64,000 nt of DNA, from positions 1 through 64,000 of the forward strand of contig SWDT01000127.1 in assembly GCA_009193035.1 (NCBI GenBank), written 5' to 3'. Below, in pieces: positions 1-9,195 of the stretch. Below the pieces are notes generated by a model. The model was not told the DNA's origin and ran no database searches. It saw nothing but the letters and a program-made list of their open reading frames with translations. The translations under genes and the position numbers were made by a program. The DNA comes from Halicephalobus mephisto. Lineage: Eukaryota; Nematoda; Chromadorea; Rhabditida; Panagrolaimidae. Within the stretch, counting starts at the first letter, position 1. The number at the start of each line of letters is the position of its first letter.

Positions 1-159
1 CTGAGATGCATGATTACTTTCACACCTCCGTCGGAAGGTCGTTAAACGTAAGTCATTAGTTTTAATAATTGACTAAACACTACTCAGACATAATGTCTGT
101 AATAATTTTATATTTTTATTGCCCGAACAAATAATTATATATTATGATACCCCTTTTGT

Positions 160-1350
160 TCACGTATTTAAATTTCTCCTTCTACACCTGTTTTTGTTAT
201 AAGTTTTTAAATGGTGTCTAACTAAATGAGCTAATCTAAAATCAGAAGGTTGCATATGATGGATAGAGATTAACTCTGGACTGAAAGCTTCAAATCCTTC
301 CTTTGGTTCATCAAACAAGGTTTCACCTCGAGTTTCTGGCGAAAAAGAACCCGCATACATTTGATCCACGTCGAAAGCAGCGAATCTCTGACGACCTTGA
401 GAATCTCTTGTGTCTGCTGGGATGATTCCGAGGTTTTCGAGACATTTGCCCATTCCAACGTCCTCGGAAGGATGATAGTCACAGACAGTTTCATTCATGT
501 AAGCTTTTTCTAGGAATAATTTCAATGCTGTTCTGGATAGAATATAAACGCCACCACTATTGTAACCGTTTTTTAAAAATTGCTTCAGACGGAATCCCAT
601 GTAGATAGGTTCTGAAGCATTTAGAGTAGATAAATAATGCCGAAGATTATCGAAAAAAATATATGTATCATCATCAGCCTAAAATTTAAAAAATTTTAGT
701 TTGAAAGTAATTTTCCCATGTGAAACAAATTTTTCGCAAGAAAATTCATCCCTTTAGAATTTAGAAATGCGTAATTAAGTCGTATTGTTAATCTTTACTT
801 ACCTTCATATACCAGTCAAATTGATTAGATACACTTTTGAAAGCGAAATGGAACCCGTACATTGTTTTCCAAAATAAATCTTTCCTAGCTTCGGAAAATC
901 CTCGATAAATAGCTGTAGCAGGAACATTTTCGTCGTTGAATTCTCCGCTTGTGAAAAATTCTCCATGATCGCATTCAGAAAGCCAAGTTTGATTAACAGC
1001 TTTGGCTCTGGTTTCGTGATATATGGGTGAAGTCATTACCCAACAAAAAACTGAACCTGAATACGGTAGTTTAGAAGCAGCTTTGGATTTCCAAGGAATA
1101 GAGTTTTCTACTTCGTTGAAGAGGATTCTGAATTCTGACATAGGCATAGGACTATAATGGTGGATTGCGATTTTTAGGATTACGATAACAGCAGCGATGA
1201 AGATTAAGGACTGAATCGCGGACTTGAATGAGACACAAGTCCTGTTTGCATTCGATATGTTTACCTAAAAATTGGACGAAAGTAAAAACTTGAATAATTT
1301 AGATGATTGAAAATTACCGTATCCTGACTTGCATTAGTTAAGAATTGCAT
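160..1350 (-). CDS. Core-1 beta-1,3-galactosyltransferase-like enzyme (GT31, C1GalT family)
   Basis: Model: complement of 160-678, 803-1264 and 1318-1350, 337 residues, phase kept at both introns. The family adds galactose from UDP-galactose to GalNAc-Ser/Thr in the Golgi, making core-1 O-glycans. Residues about 27-45 form one hydrophobic signal anchor, giving the expected type II topology. The lumenal part has the SPIYHETRAKAVNQTW block, the metal-binding DDD at residues 167-169 (just after the second intron), a GYNSGGVYILSR block and the EDVGMG motif near the catalytic end. Length fits the family. An AATAAA signal lies 40 bases past the stop (minus strand, 115-120). The start is the first in-frame ATG of a short 11-codon exon; a further upstream exon cannot be excluded. 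Nematodes carry many C1GalT paralogues, so which acceptor it uses is not known. Family call is firm, exact orthologue is not. Confidence 0.85.
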
Positions 1351-2156
1351 TTCTTCGGTATTGAAATTTACAGTAAAAATTAGTCAACCATTTTTGTCGG
1401 ATAAAATTAATGATCATCGGTTTTTGAATCCCCAATATTGAGCGCTGGAAATTCACAAAACTTATCGAATCTTAACCACGCAGAAAAAACACAAAATAAT
1501 CAATTTTCAAATAAAAACAAAAATAGTAAAACAAGTTAATCGGAAAATATTTTTCTCATTATAGAAGATTTAATCTGGAAGACATTGATGTCAAAGAAGA
1601 AGACATCAAGCCAAACAAGACTAATGGCAAGACTGGGGTTGTCTGGCAGGTAAGGGGGAAATAATTTGGAAACTCCTTGGAAACGGCTCTTCACCCGTAA
1701 GAAAACTAAAGTCATTTTTTTAAAGATCTTGTTCATCTGATGAATAGAGCAAGATGGAAATCCATTATGGCATTGGATTTCGTCATCCGGTATCGATGAA
1801 AGAATTTTTGGATTTTAAAAGAGGAATCTGCGCAAGGGAGGGGCTTTGGTGGTCTGAGCAACTTCCTAGCAGACTAAATGGCTTTAAAACTCACCGGAAA
1901 TTTCATCATTTTTCTCATATTTGTAGAGTAATCAAAAATACAACTTCTTTAATCAATAATTGCAATTTCTCGTCAAATAAAAACACATTTTTCGAAGTCT
2001 ATAACTGCTGATAAGAGTGATTTCATTTTGGGCCAAGAAGTCCCTACCTATAAAATTGTCGTTTTATATAATCTATAAAGTGCAGAAGAAATATTGTCGA
2101 AATTATTTAATACATCAACAATGACGCAAAAATTAAATTTTATTTAAGAACGATTC
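1351..2156. other. Intergenic stretch, no supported gene
   Basis: Open frames of 65-85 codons occur on both strands at 1536-1736 and 1754-2011, but they lack recognisable domains and convincing splice sites. The 5' flank of the galactosyltransferase gene is here. I see nothing else. Confidence 0.5.
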
Positions 2157-2310
2157 TACACAAAAAAGCGTAACTTTTAATCTTGTAACAATTGCGAAAT
2201 GTGACACAATCGTCATATTTTTGATAAATATTTGAAATTTGTAATAAAAATGTAACAAAATAGTGACGATTTGCACTTGTTACTAGACCACAATTACGCT
2301 TTTTTGTGTG
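2157..2310. repeat. MITE-like fold-back element, ACACAAAAAAGCGTAA family
   Basis: The left end reads ACACAAAAAAGCGTAACTTT and the right end is its near-perfect inverse (TTACGCTTTTTTGTGT). The interior alternates TAACAATTGCGAAATGT and GTGACGAT-type blocks. Relatives lie at 10323-10629, 12292-12885 and 48550-48940, so this is a dispersed family. No coding capacity. Confidence 0.75.
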
Positions 2311-2630
2311 TACGTAACTTTTTAGTTTTTTTGGCACAAGATAAAAAATCTTCCTGATGTTTATCCCATGTTTGAGCAGGGTCCGTTTGGGTTTTTTCTA
2401 GGGGGACGCCCTAACCTTTCTCACTATTGTATTGGAGAATTTAATCATTTTATATTGATGCGAATTTTTCTTGTTTGATCGGCTTGTTGCGAAAGCCTGA
2501 CATCAGGGTTTGGTCCGAGTTTAGTCTGAGGAGAAAACTGCCTTTCTCAGATGTATATCTTTGTTCGACGGTTTTCGACTTCAGTTATCGAGCAATCACT
2601 ACCTGGCACAAGATAAAAAAGTACTGTCAG

Positions 2631-2773
2631 AATTTTACAAAAAATACAAAGTGTGGGGTAATGAGGTCCTTAGATTCTGAATCTGATATCAGAATTGGAG
2701 GTTGATCTTCAGAATCCAGAGTTTCAGAATCTACAGACCTCATTACCCCACTCTGTGTACTTTTTGTAAAATT
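2631..2773. repeat. Inverted-repeat element, about 143 bp
   Basis: The arms TTTTACAAAAAATACAAAGT and its inverse (ending CTTTTTGTAAAATT), plus GGGGTAATGAGGTC against GACCTCATTACCCC, flank a centre with TCAGAATC blocks. The centre resembles the AGAATC-type repeats at 7080-7400. Non-autonomous, no ORF. Confidence 0.65.
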
Positions 2774-2849
2774 GCAAGAGTAGCTGTCCCAAACTAGAAA
2801 ACGACAAAACCTACGTAGAACGGCTCTTAATATTTTTCAATTAATTCAT

Positions 2850-3720
2850 GAGTAGGGTTTTCGTTCTGGGACTACGTGGAAGATGTTAGAATTGTTTAAT
2901 ATATAAAAAGTAATAAAATTTACACTCATTTTTTTTAAACTTATAATAAACCAGTTGATATGTGAATGGAGTTTTTCGTTCCAGAACCGCAGACAAAAAT
3001 TAAAATTATTCAATATATCAAAAATGACATTTAAAAACAAAGAAAAATAATAAAATTTGTATTCAGTTTTTTGGTCTATAATAAAACATTTTTGAGTACA
3101 ATTTTCGCCCCAGGAATATTTAGAAAGATTAAAATTATTTAATGTATCAAAAATGACACGTAAAACTAAAAAATAACGAAATTGATGTTCAAAAATCTTT
3201 TAACCTACGAAGGACAGCTAATTGATGCGTAGGAGTTTTCGTTCTGAGACCACGTGCAAAATAAAAAGTAAAAAATAATAATGAAAACACAGGTTTTCTG
3301 AAATCATGTCTAACTGAATGGAATCAAGATGTAGGAACTCCTGATTACGGTTTTCACATTATTTGATTTTAAGTGAATGCAATCGATGGCAGGATTGCAA
3401 TTCAACAGAAGATTGATCGTAACTGAATGTAATCAACGTATTTGGACTACGTTTATTTCTAGTTAAAAAGGCATTAGTACGTTGATTACATTTAGTTACG
3501 ATCAATCTTTTGTTGAATTGCAATCCTGTCATTGATTGCATTCACTTAAAATCAAGTAATGTGAAAATCGTAATCAGGAGTTCCTACATCTTGATTCCAT
3601 TCAGTTAGACGTGATTTCAGAAAACCCATAGCATTGATGTTGAACATCCTTTCAGTCTACAGTAAACCGATTGATTGAAGCACAAGGATTTTCGTTCTGG
3701 GACCGCATTTTTAAAATTAG
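2850..3720. repeat. Decayed tandem array of about 120-130 bp units
   Basis: The phrase TTTTCGTTCTGGGACCACGTG, with changes, recurs near 2858, 2972, 3100, 3236 and 3690, each followed by AAAATTATT(C)AATRTATCAAAAATGACA-like sequence and each preceded by ATAATAAACC-like sequence. The fold-back at 3292-3626 interrupts the array between the last two units, so it probably arrived later. Confidence 0.6.
3292..3626. repeat. Long fold-back element with 149-bp arms
   Basis: Positions 3292-3440 and 3478-3626 are inverted copies of equal length separated by a 37-bp spacer. The outer ends read GGTTTTCTGAAATCA and TGATTTCAGAAAACC. Only scattered mismatches distinguish the arms, so the element is young or the arms are being homogenised. 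No ORF; a non-autonomous DNA element or a hairpin-RNA source. Confidence 0.8.
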
Positions 3721-4205
3721 TTGCATGTTGATCGAAGAAGTACTGATTCAACAAAAATATTCTAAAATAAAAATGTGTAATTTACAAGACTACAATATAG
3801 TTCACAATTTCAAAAGTATTACAATTTGTTTTGAATGACGTGATTTCCGAAGTAGAATTTCTACAGATGTCATTGAAAACTATTTTTAGATCTTATTTGA
3901 GTACTCTAGAAATGGTTAGTACACGTGACTGAAGTTTTGAGACCCAGCTGAAGACTCGAGGCTTTGTTAACTGAGAAGAATAAATTAAAGTGAAGACAAC
4001 GTTTCACAAAGCAAGTCGAGAACTCAGATCGATCCTGACGTCAGGCTCTTTACGACAAACCAATTCACTAGAAGGGAAGTCATATCAAAACACATCTGCC
4101 ATTAAAAACTGTAAATTTAGGTGGTTACTTTGTTTAGATCTCTTGTTTTTGTATTGTTTGATATTGTACTAAAGCGAACTCTGCACAGTGCGGGAAAAAC
4201 ACTAA
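3627..4205. other. Intergenic stretch, no supported gene
   Basis: Apart from the end of the tandem array at 3650-3720, nothing recognisable. A 60-codon open frame at 3990-4172 has no domain or splice support. Confidence 0.4.
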
Positions 4206-4295
4206 AGGAGCTTGTCTAAAATATATAAGGCTTACATGGGGAAGGGATCCCAGGAAAGTCCCATATGAGCCTTACATATTTTAGATAAGATCCCT
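4206..4295. repeat. Short palindromic repeat, copy 1
   Basis: GGAGCTTGTCTAAAATATAT at the left pairs with ATATTTTAGATAAGATCCC at the right around a GGGATCCC-type centre. A second, diverged copy starts 31 bp further on. Confidence 0.65.
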
Positions 4296-4325
4296 AAATT
4301 AAAAAAAAGCTAAAATAACCTATAA

Positions 4326-4414
4326 AGGAGCTTGTCTAAAATATGTAAGGCTTAAATGATGCTTTTCTGGGACCCCCTTCCCCTGTAAGCCTTATGTATT
4401 TTAGGCCAGTTCTC
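4326..4414. repeat. Short palindromic repeat, copy 2
   Basis: Same left end as copy 1 (GGAGCTTGTCTAAAATATGT) and the same inverse right end; the centre is TTCTGGGACCCCCTTCCCC. The two copies are a local duplication or two insertions. Confidence 0.65.
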
Positions 4415-4935
4415 TAAGACAAAGAAGATTCTAAGTACTCTAGAAAAGTACTGTACTTTCATTTTGCTTTGTGGTAGAAAATTACAACTGATAATTCCAA
4501 AACTGCGGAATGTACTGTACTTTGTTGAATTATTTTCGAAAACTACAGTATTCAGTGTAATTCTAACACTTTAAAAATCGGCTTTTTGGAGACTTACTAC
4601 AGTATACTGTATAATTTTCGGACTGTCGAAATTTGTTCCAAAAGTCATAATTCATAAAATAGAAACTTCGAAAATGCCACATGTAACTCGATTTTTAAGT
4701 TTTAAATACTCGAAAAATCTACAGTACTTTTTTATTCTTTACAGTAAACCAGTAATTGCGAACTATACTGTAGATGAAAAAAATATAAAATTCTTTAAAA
4801 ATATTTTTATTTTTTCAATGACTTTGATTTTTTGTCATTTTAAAAATTAAAATCACAAAAATTCAACTAATTTGAATTTTACGGAATTCAATGTTTAAAC
4901 AATTTTTGCATATTTATGGAGCTGTACCAGATCGG
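4415..4935. other. AT-rich upstream region of the SXP-like gene
   Basis: Contains many TACTGTA/TACAGTA tetrad-like words (4452, 4511, 4545, 4602, 4719) that are common in Caenorhabditis noncoding DNA, and no gene. Probably holds the control sequences of the next gene. Confidence 0.35.
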
Positions 4936-4943
4936 TATAAATA
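4936..4943 (+). promoter_or_regulatory. TATA box of the SXP-like gene
   Basis: TATAAATA sits 46 bases before the ATG at 4989, a usual distance for a short, highly expressed nematode gene. Confidence 0.55.
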
Positions 4944-4988
4944 CGATCAAAAATAAATTTAAAAAAAATCATTTGAATCCGATTCAAG

Positions 4989-5675
4989 ATGAATTTCTCG
5001 ACGATTTTTGTTTTTCTGATTTGTTTCTGTTTCGTCGGAGCCTTCAGAATTCCGCAGTTTTTGGAGAACGCTCCAAATGATGTTCAAAAAGTAAAACTTC
5101 TTCCGGATACTGTAGGAAAGTTAAATTAATAAATTTCAGAAGTACATCAGCATCGTGACGAGTGATGCCAAACCAGAAGACAAATCCACCCAAATCGAGC
5201 GATTGATGGCGTCTCAGGACAAACATCTCCAGGTAAACAAAAATTACAAAAAAAAGTATTTTTAACTTTCATAAACTACCGTAATTTATTTATTTCTAAG
5301 TTTTTAAATCATAAATTATTTCAAAAAAAAAATAAAAGATAATTTTACAAATTTTTAAATTAAAAAAATAAAAAATAATTTAAAAAAAATTTTTAAAAAT
5401 AAAAAATAAGTTTAAAAAGATTTTTTAAAATTAAAAATAAGTTTAAAAAGATTTTTAAAAATTTAAAATAAGTTTTAAAAAATTTTTAAAAATAAAAAAT
5501 AATTTTAAAAAGATTTTTTTAAATTAAAAAGAAGTTTAAAAAGATTTTTAAAAATGAATAATTTCAGGAAGCTTATGCCGACTTTAAAATCAAAATGACT
5601 GAAATTAAAGAAAGATTCAGCAATTCCGTCGCTGATGAAATCAAAAACATGCAATCCAAAGTCAGTTTTGCCTGA
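4989..5675 (+). CDS. Small secreted SXP/RAL-2-like protein
   Basis: Model: 4989-5090, 5140-5232 and 5568-5675, 100 residues, all introns phase 0. Residues 1-18 are a clear signal peptide. The mature part starts IPQFLENAPNDVQKKYISIV, which resembles the FLxGAPxxVxxxFxxIV opening of the SXP/RAL-2 (DUF148, Ani s 5-like) family, followed by two charged helices (about 35-63 and 66-95). Family members are nematode-specific secreted proteins, some cation-binding; most are about 140-180 residues, so this one holds roughly one helical half-domain. A TATA box lies 46 bp upstream and AATAAA at 5739-5744 is 64 bp past the stop, so the short form is a complete gene, not a fragment. Intron 2 is a (A/T)-only tandem array. 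The family call is by pattern only. Confidence 0.7.
5281..5560. repeat. Tandem A/T array inside intron 2 of the SXP-like gene
   Basis: Roughly 30-bp units built from AAAAAGATTTTTAAAA and AAAATAAGTTT repeat across the intron. Confidence 0.6.
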
Positions 5676-5989
5676 GGTCAATGAGAGTCAGCAAATTAAA
5701 ATAATAGTAATACCGTATTAGAATGGAAAACCTGGAGTAATAAAACATGCAAAATTTATTTTTAATTTCCAATTTCAGCGAGGTACAGTAATACTAAAAA
5801 GATGAATTTTTTTGTAATTTTCAAAGAATATTTTTAAATTTAATAATTTTATTTTTTCTGTAAATTTCGAAAATTAAAAAAAATAATTTCTATCATGATG
5901 AAATTTTTAATTTAAAAAAAAATATTTCAAAAAATCGGTTTAGTGGGGTTAATTTTTACTGTGGAATCCGTATTTCAGAATTATACTTT

Positions 5990-6860
5990 AATTCGAAAAT
6001 TAAATAACTATATTTAAGAAAAATACTCGTGTCCTAAAATGACATGTTTGTATTTCAGAATTAGACACTTGTGTACCAAATATATGAATTCCAAAAATGA
6101 GTCCTAAATAAATGAGTCTTAAAAATATAAGTTCTAAAATATCTGTCTCAAATATGAGTCTTAAAAATATATTTCTTAAAAATAAATCTGAAATATGTAG
6201 TTCGAACGTATGAGTTCTAAATATGTTCGGTAAGTATGAATCTCAAATATATAAATTCCAAAATATTTGTCCCAAAGATATGAACCCTAAAGATATATAT
6301 TTGAATCACATCTTTGGGATTTATTATTGAGAAACATAAGTTCTGAATATATGAATCTCAAATACATGGATTCTAAAATATCTGCCCCAAATATATGAAC
6401 CTTAAAGATATGTTTCTCAATAATAAGTCCCAAATATGAGTTCTAAATATGTTCGATAAATATGAGTTCTGAATATATGAGTCTCAAATATATAAATTCT
6501 AAAATATCTGTCTCAAATATATGAACCTTAAAGATATGTTTCTCAATAAGTCCCAAATATGTGATTCAAATACATAAGTCCCAAATATAAGTTCTAAATA
6601 TGTTCGATAAGTATGAGTTTTGAATATATGAGTCTCAAATACATGAATTCTAAAATATTTGTCTCAAATATAAGTCCTAAAGATATGTTTCTCAATAAGT
6701 CCCAAATATGTGATTCAAATACATAAGTCCTAAATGAGTCCCAAACATAAATTCCAAAATATCTGTCCCAAAGATATGAACTCTAAAGATGTTTTTCAAG
6801 AATAAATCCTAAACATGTGATTCAAAGATATAAGTCTCAAAATTTATGTTGCAACCATCA
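5990..6860. repeat. Degenerate short-unit array (ATATG/CTCAAATATATGAGT type)
   Basis: Short blocks such as TCTCAAATATATGAA, AAGATATGTTTCTCAATAAG, TCCCAAATATGTGATTC and TTCTAAATATGTTCGATAAG recur in changing order. A longer block of about 130-150 bp is repeated at roughly 6330-6480, 6480-6600 and 6600-6730, which shows higher-order duplication. No coding frame. Confidence 0.65.
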
Positions 6861-6867
6861 ACAACCT

Positions 6868-7526
6868 TTGCGTGATAGGACATTTCTGTTCCAGACGTTT
6901 CTGTCCCGAGTTTTATGTTCCAATTTTTGCAACTTTAATGTAAAAATTAAGAATGAAAAACCATTTTAAATAACTTTTAAAACACCATAACAGATGTAAA
7001 GTCATTTTAGGTAAATTTCTGTTTTTTAAATAAAGTTTTTATATAAAATTTCGAATATCTTTGAAATCCAAAATTAGTCTTCAGAATCCTGGATTCTGAA
7101 AGTTAATTATTGATTCTGATTTTAGATTCAAAATCTATGAGTTTATTACTGTAGAAGTGCTTTTTGTGCAGTTTTAACTTCTAAATTGGAACATAAAAGC
7201 TACAGATATAAGTATTGTTTAAGTCAGAATCTTGAATTCTGAAGGTTCACTTCTAATTCTGATTTTAGATTCAAAATTTATGAGTTTATTACTGTATAAG
7301 TGTTTTTTGTAGAGTTTTAACTTCAAAATAGGAACATAAAATTTCCAGATATAAGTATTGTTTAACTCAGAATCCAGGATTCTGAAGATTCACTTCTAAT
7401 TCTGATTTTAGATTCAAAATATATGAGTTTTATTACTGTATAAGTGTTTTTTGTAGAGTTTTAACTTCTAAATATGAACATAAAAGCTTAAGACAGAAAC
7501 GTCTGGGACAGAAATGTCACACGACC
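6868..7526. repeat. Inverted-terminus element with three internal copies of a 143-bp unit
   Basis: The left end (GACATTTCTGTTCCAGACGTTTCTGTCCCGAG) is matched inversely by the right end, GACAGAAACGTCTGGGACAG then AAATGTC. Between them, a unit beginning CAGAATCCTGGATTCTGAA recurs at about 7082, 7225 and 7368 and includes TGAGTTTATTACTGTATAAG. Probably a non-autonomous element that amplified internally. Confidence 0.65.
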
Positions 7527-7529
7527 TTA

Positions 7530-8319
7530 CTTCGGAAACTAAAAACAAACCAAACCTGTGATAACTTTATCATTCTCTTTCATAATGACGAAATTAAACT
7601 ATTTCGTGTTTTTTAAGTAAATTTTAATTTATTTGTTCCAATTTTGAATATGTCATCGGACTGTCTTCCGTTAGGAGATTAACAAGATCTTCTTATATCC
7701 ATGTCTCCACTAACCGGTCAATAAGATTAAGGAACAATGGATCTACATCAGCGGCAGTCGGATGTCGACGAGAATCCGCAGTAATCCAGTGACGTCACAT
7801 CCATGAGTAAAAGACGGATTTGACGAAACAATTCAATTTTCGTCGAAATGAGTAAAATATAAAAGTTAATGTTATTTTTCTGAAGGTTGTCGGATTTAGA
7901 AAATGAATATCACAAAACAGTATTTCGAAATCAGCGAAGTCAAAAATGAAACAATTTCAGGGATTTTAGAAATCACTATTTTTCTTATCCAATACACCAT
8001 TATTGATTATTTTTTTTCTGTGATTTAAAAATCCACTTTTTTTTAAAATTAATGTTACGTCGATGTATTAACTGGCTATCGGGTAAGCAAGCCGAGTCTC
8101 GAAGGGAAATACCCAAAGTGCTGGACAATAAGCATACTGTATACTGTATACAGTAAACCGAATGTCATTGCAGTGGAACCTCCTTAGATGCAACCCGAAG
8201 GTACAGGGGAAATTTTGCTTTTACAGAAGGGTCACGTTCACCGGGGGGTGCATTTCACACATTGCGGACAATGCATATTTTTGGATGTTGTGCCATGGAT
8301 CCAAAGTGATACCGTATTT
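7530..8319. other. Intergenic stretch, no supported gene
   Basis: Contains a GTCTCGAAGGGAAATACCC block near 8096 that resembles part of the solo LTRs at 54266-60750, and a short GCAGTGGAACCTCC block near 8170. Otherwise nothing. Confidence 0.35.
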
Positions 8320-8600
8320 CCTCTAAAATAAGCCCCTCTCTAAAATAAGTCTCCCCCAAAATAAGTCCCCTTTGGGAAATGATTGAAAAAAAGAAAGAGA
8401 AGACCAAATAAATACGTGTTCCGCGTCCACGTAAAAGAGGAAAATTTGGAAAAGAGAGGTCCCGCAACGAAAAAAAGAAAACGCGGGCGGGAAATTTTTG
8501 AAACTTTTTATTGTTATCATTTTGGAAAAACTTTTTTATAATCTTTTGTGATATTGCGGAAGTCACTATCCGGTCTCGTCCAGTGTGGCAGAAAGTACAA
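8320..8600. repeat. Dispersed repeat, partner of the element at 59040-59460
   Basis: Starts with three copies of CTAAAATAAGYCYCC, then carries AATACGTGTTCCGCGTCCAC, GTCCCGCAACGAAA and a right part with GTCTCGTCCAGTGTGGCAGAA. The same blocks in the same order occur at 59050-59460, where a palindromic element splits them. Function unknown. Confidence 0.6.
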
Positions 8601-9143
8601 TAAACTTCGTAGATCTCTTCACACTAGATTACTGTATGTTTCATCAGTCATCATCTAATTTCCTCTTCTCCTATCATGCTTCCAAGATCAAGTTCACAAT
8701 TTTCTCAATTTAAAAATATTTTTTAAAATTTTTTTTAAAATATTAATTTTTTACAGTACTTTATGCATTTTTCGGAAGTCAATTTTGGAAACGTTTCGAA
8801 CGAAAATAATCATCATGTTACTTGTAAAATTAAAATTAATTATTTTTCTAGTTTAGAATTTTCAGAATTTAATTTTTCTGAAATTAGAAAAAAATCAAAT
8901 TTTTTTATCGAAAAAGCGCACGCTCTCTCGCAGTCTGTCCCGGTTTTCTTTTTCACGTTTTCTCTCCTACGCCGCCCGTTGATCTGACGGACAAAAAAAA
9001 CAACCTTTGACACAAGGACTGCTATGATGAGCAATTCGACACCTCTTATGTTAGCCACCGTAGGCCACGGTGTGTCGATGATTACTGTCTTTTCTGAGCT
9101 AACAATTTTTGGGAATTGATGGGGGATCCTCATTTGTTGAATA
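8601..9143. other. 3' flank of the coiled-coil gene
   Basis: A GC-richer block at 8915-9130 (around CGCACGCTCTCTCGCAGTC and TTAGCCACCGTAGGCCACGG) lies just past the poly(A) signal of the minus-strand gene. No open frame here has splice or domain support. Confidence 0.3.
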
Positions 9144-9149
9144 TTTATT
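9144..9149 (-). terminator. Poly(A) signal of the coiled-coil gene
   Basis: TTTATT on the plus strand (AATAAA on the minus strand), 47 bases past the stop codon at 9196. Confidence 0.6.
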
Positions 9150-9195
9150 TAGCACCGCTACTGATAATGAGACAAGATACAAGTGAACCCGAGCG

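Noticed and set aside
8255..8566. 103-codon minus-strand open frame
   Set aside because: It lies wholly in the dispersed repeat also found at 59040-59460, has a Phe/Arg-biased composition and no domain or splice sites.
8840..9133. 97-codon minus-strand frame just past the coiled-coil gene
   Set aside because: It sits past the stop and over the poly(A) signal of that gene; probably 3' flank. The frame opens in GC-richer DNA but shows no domain.
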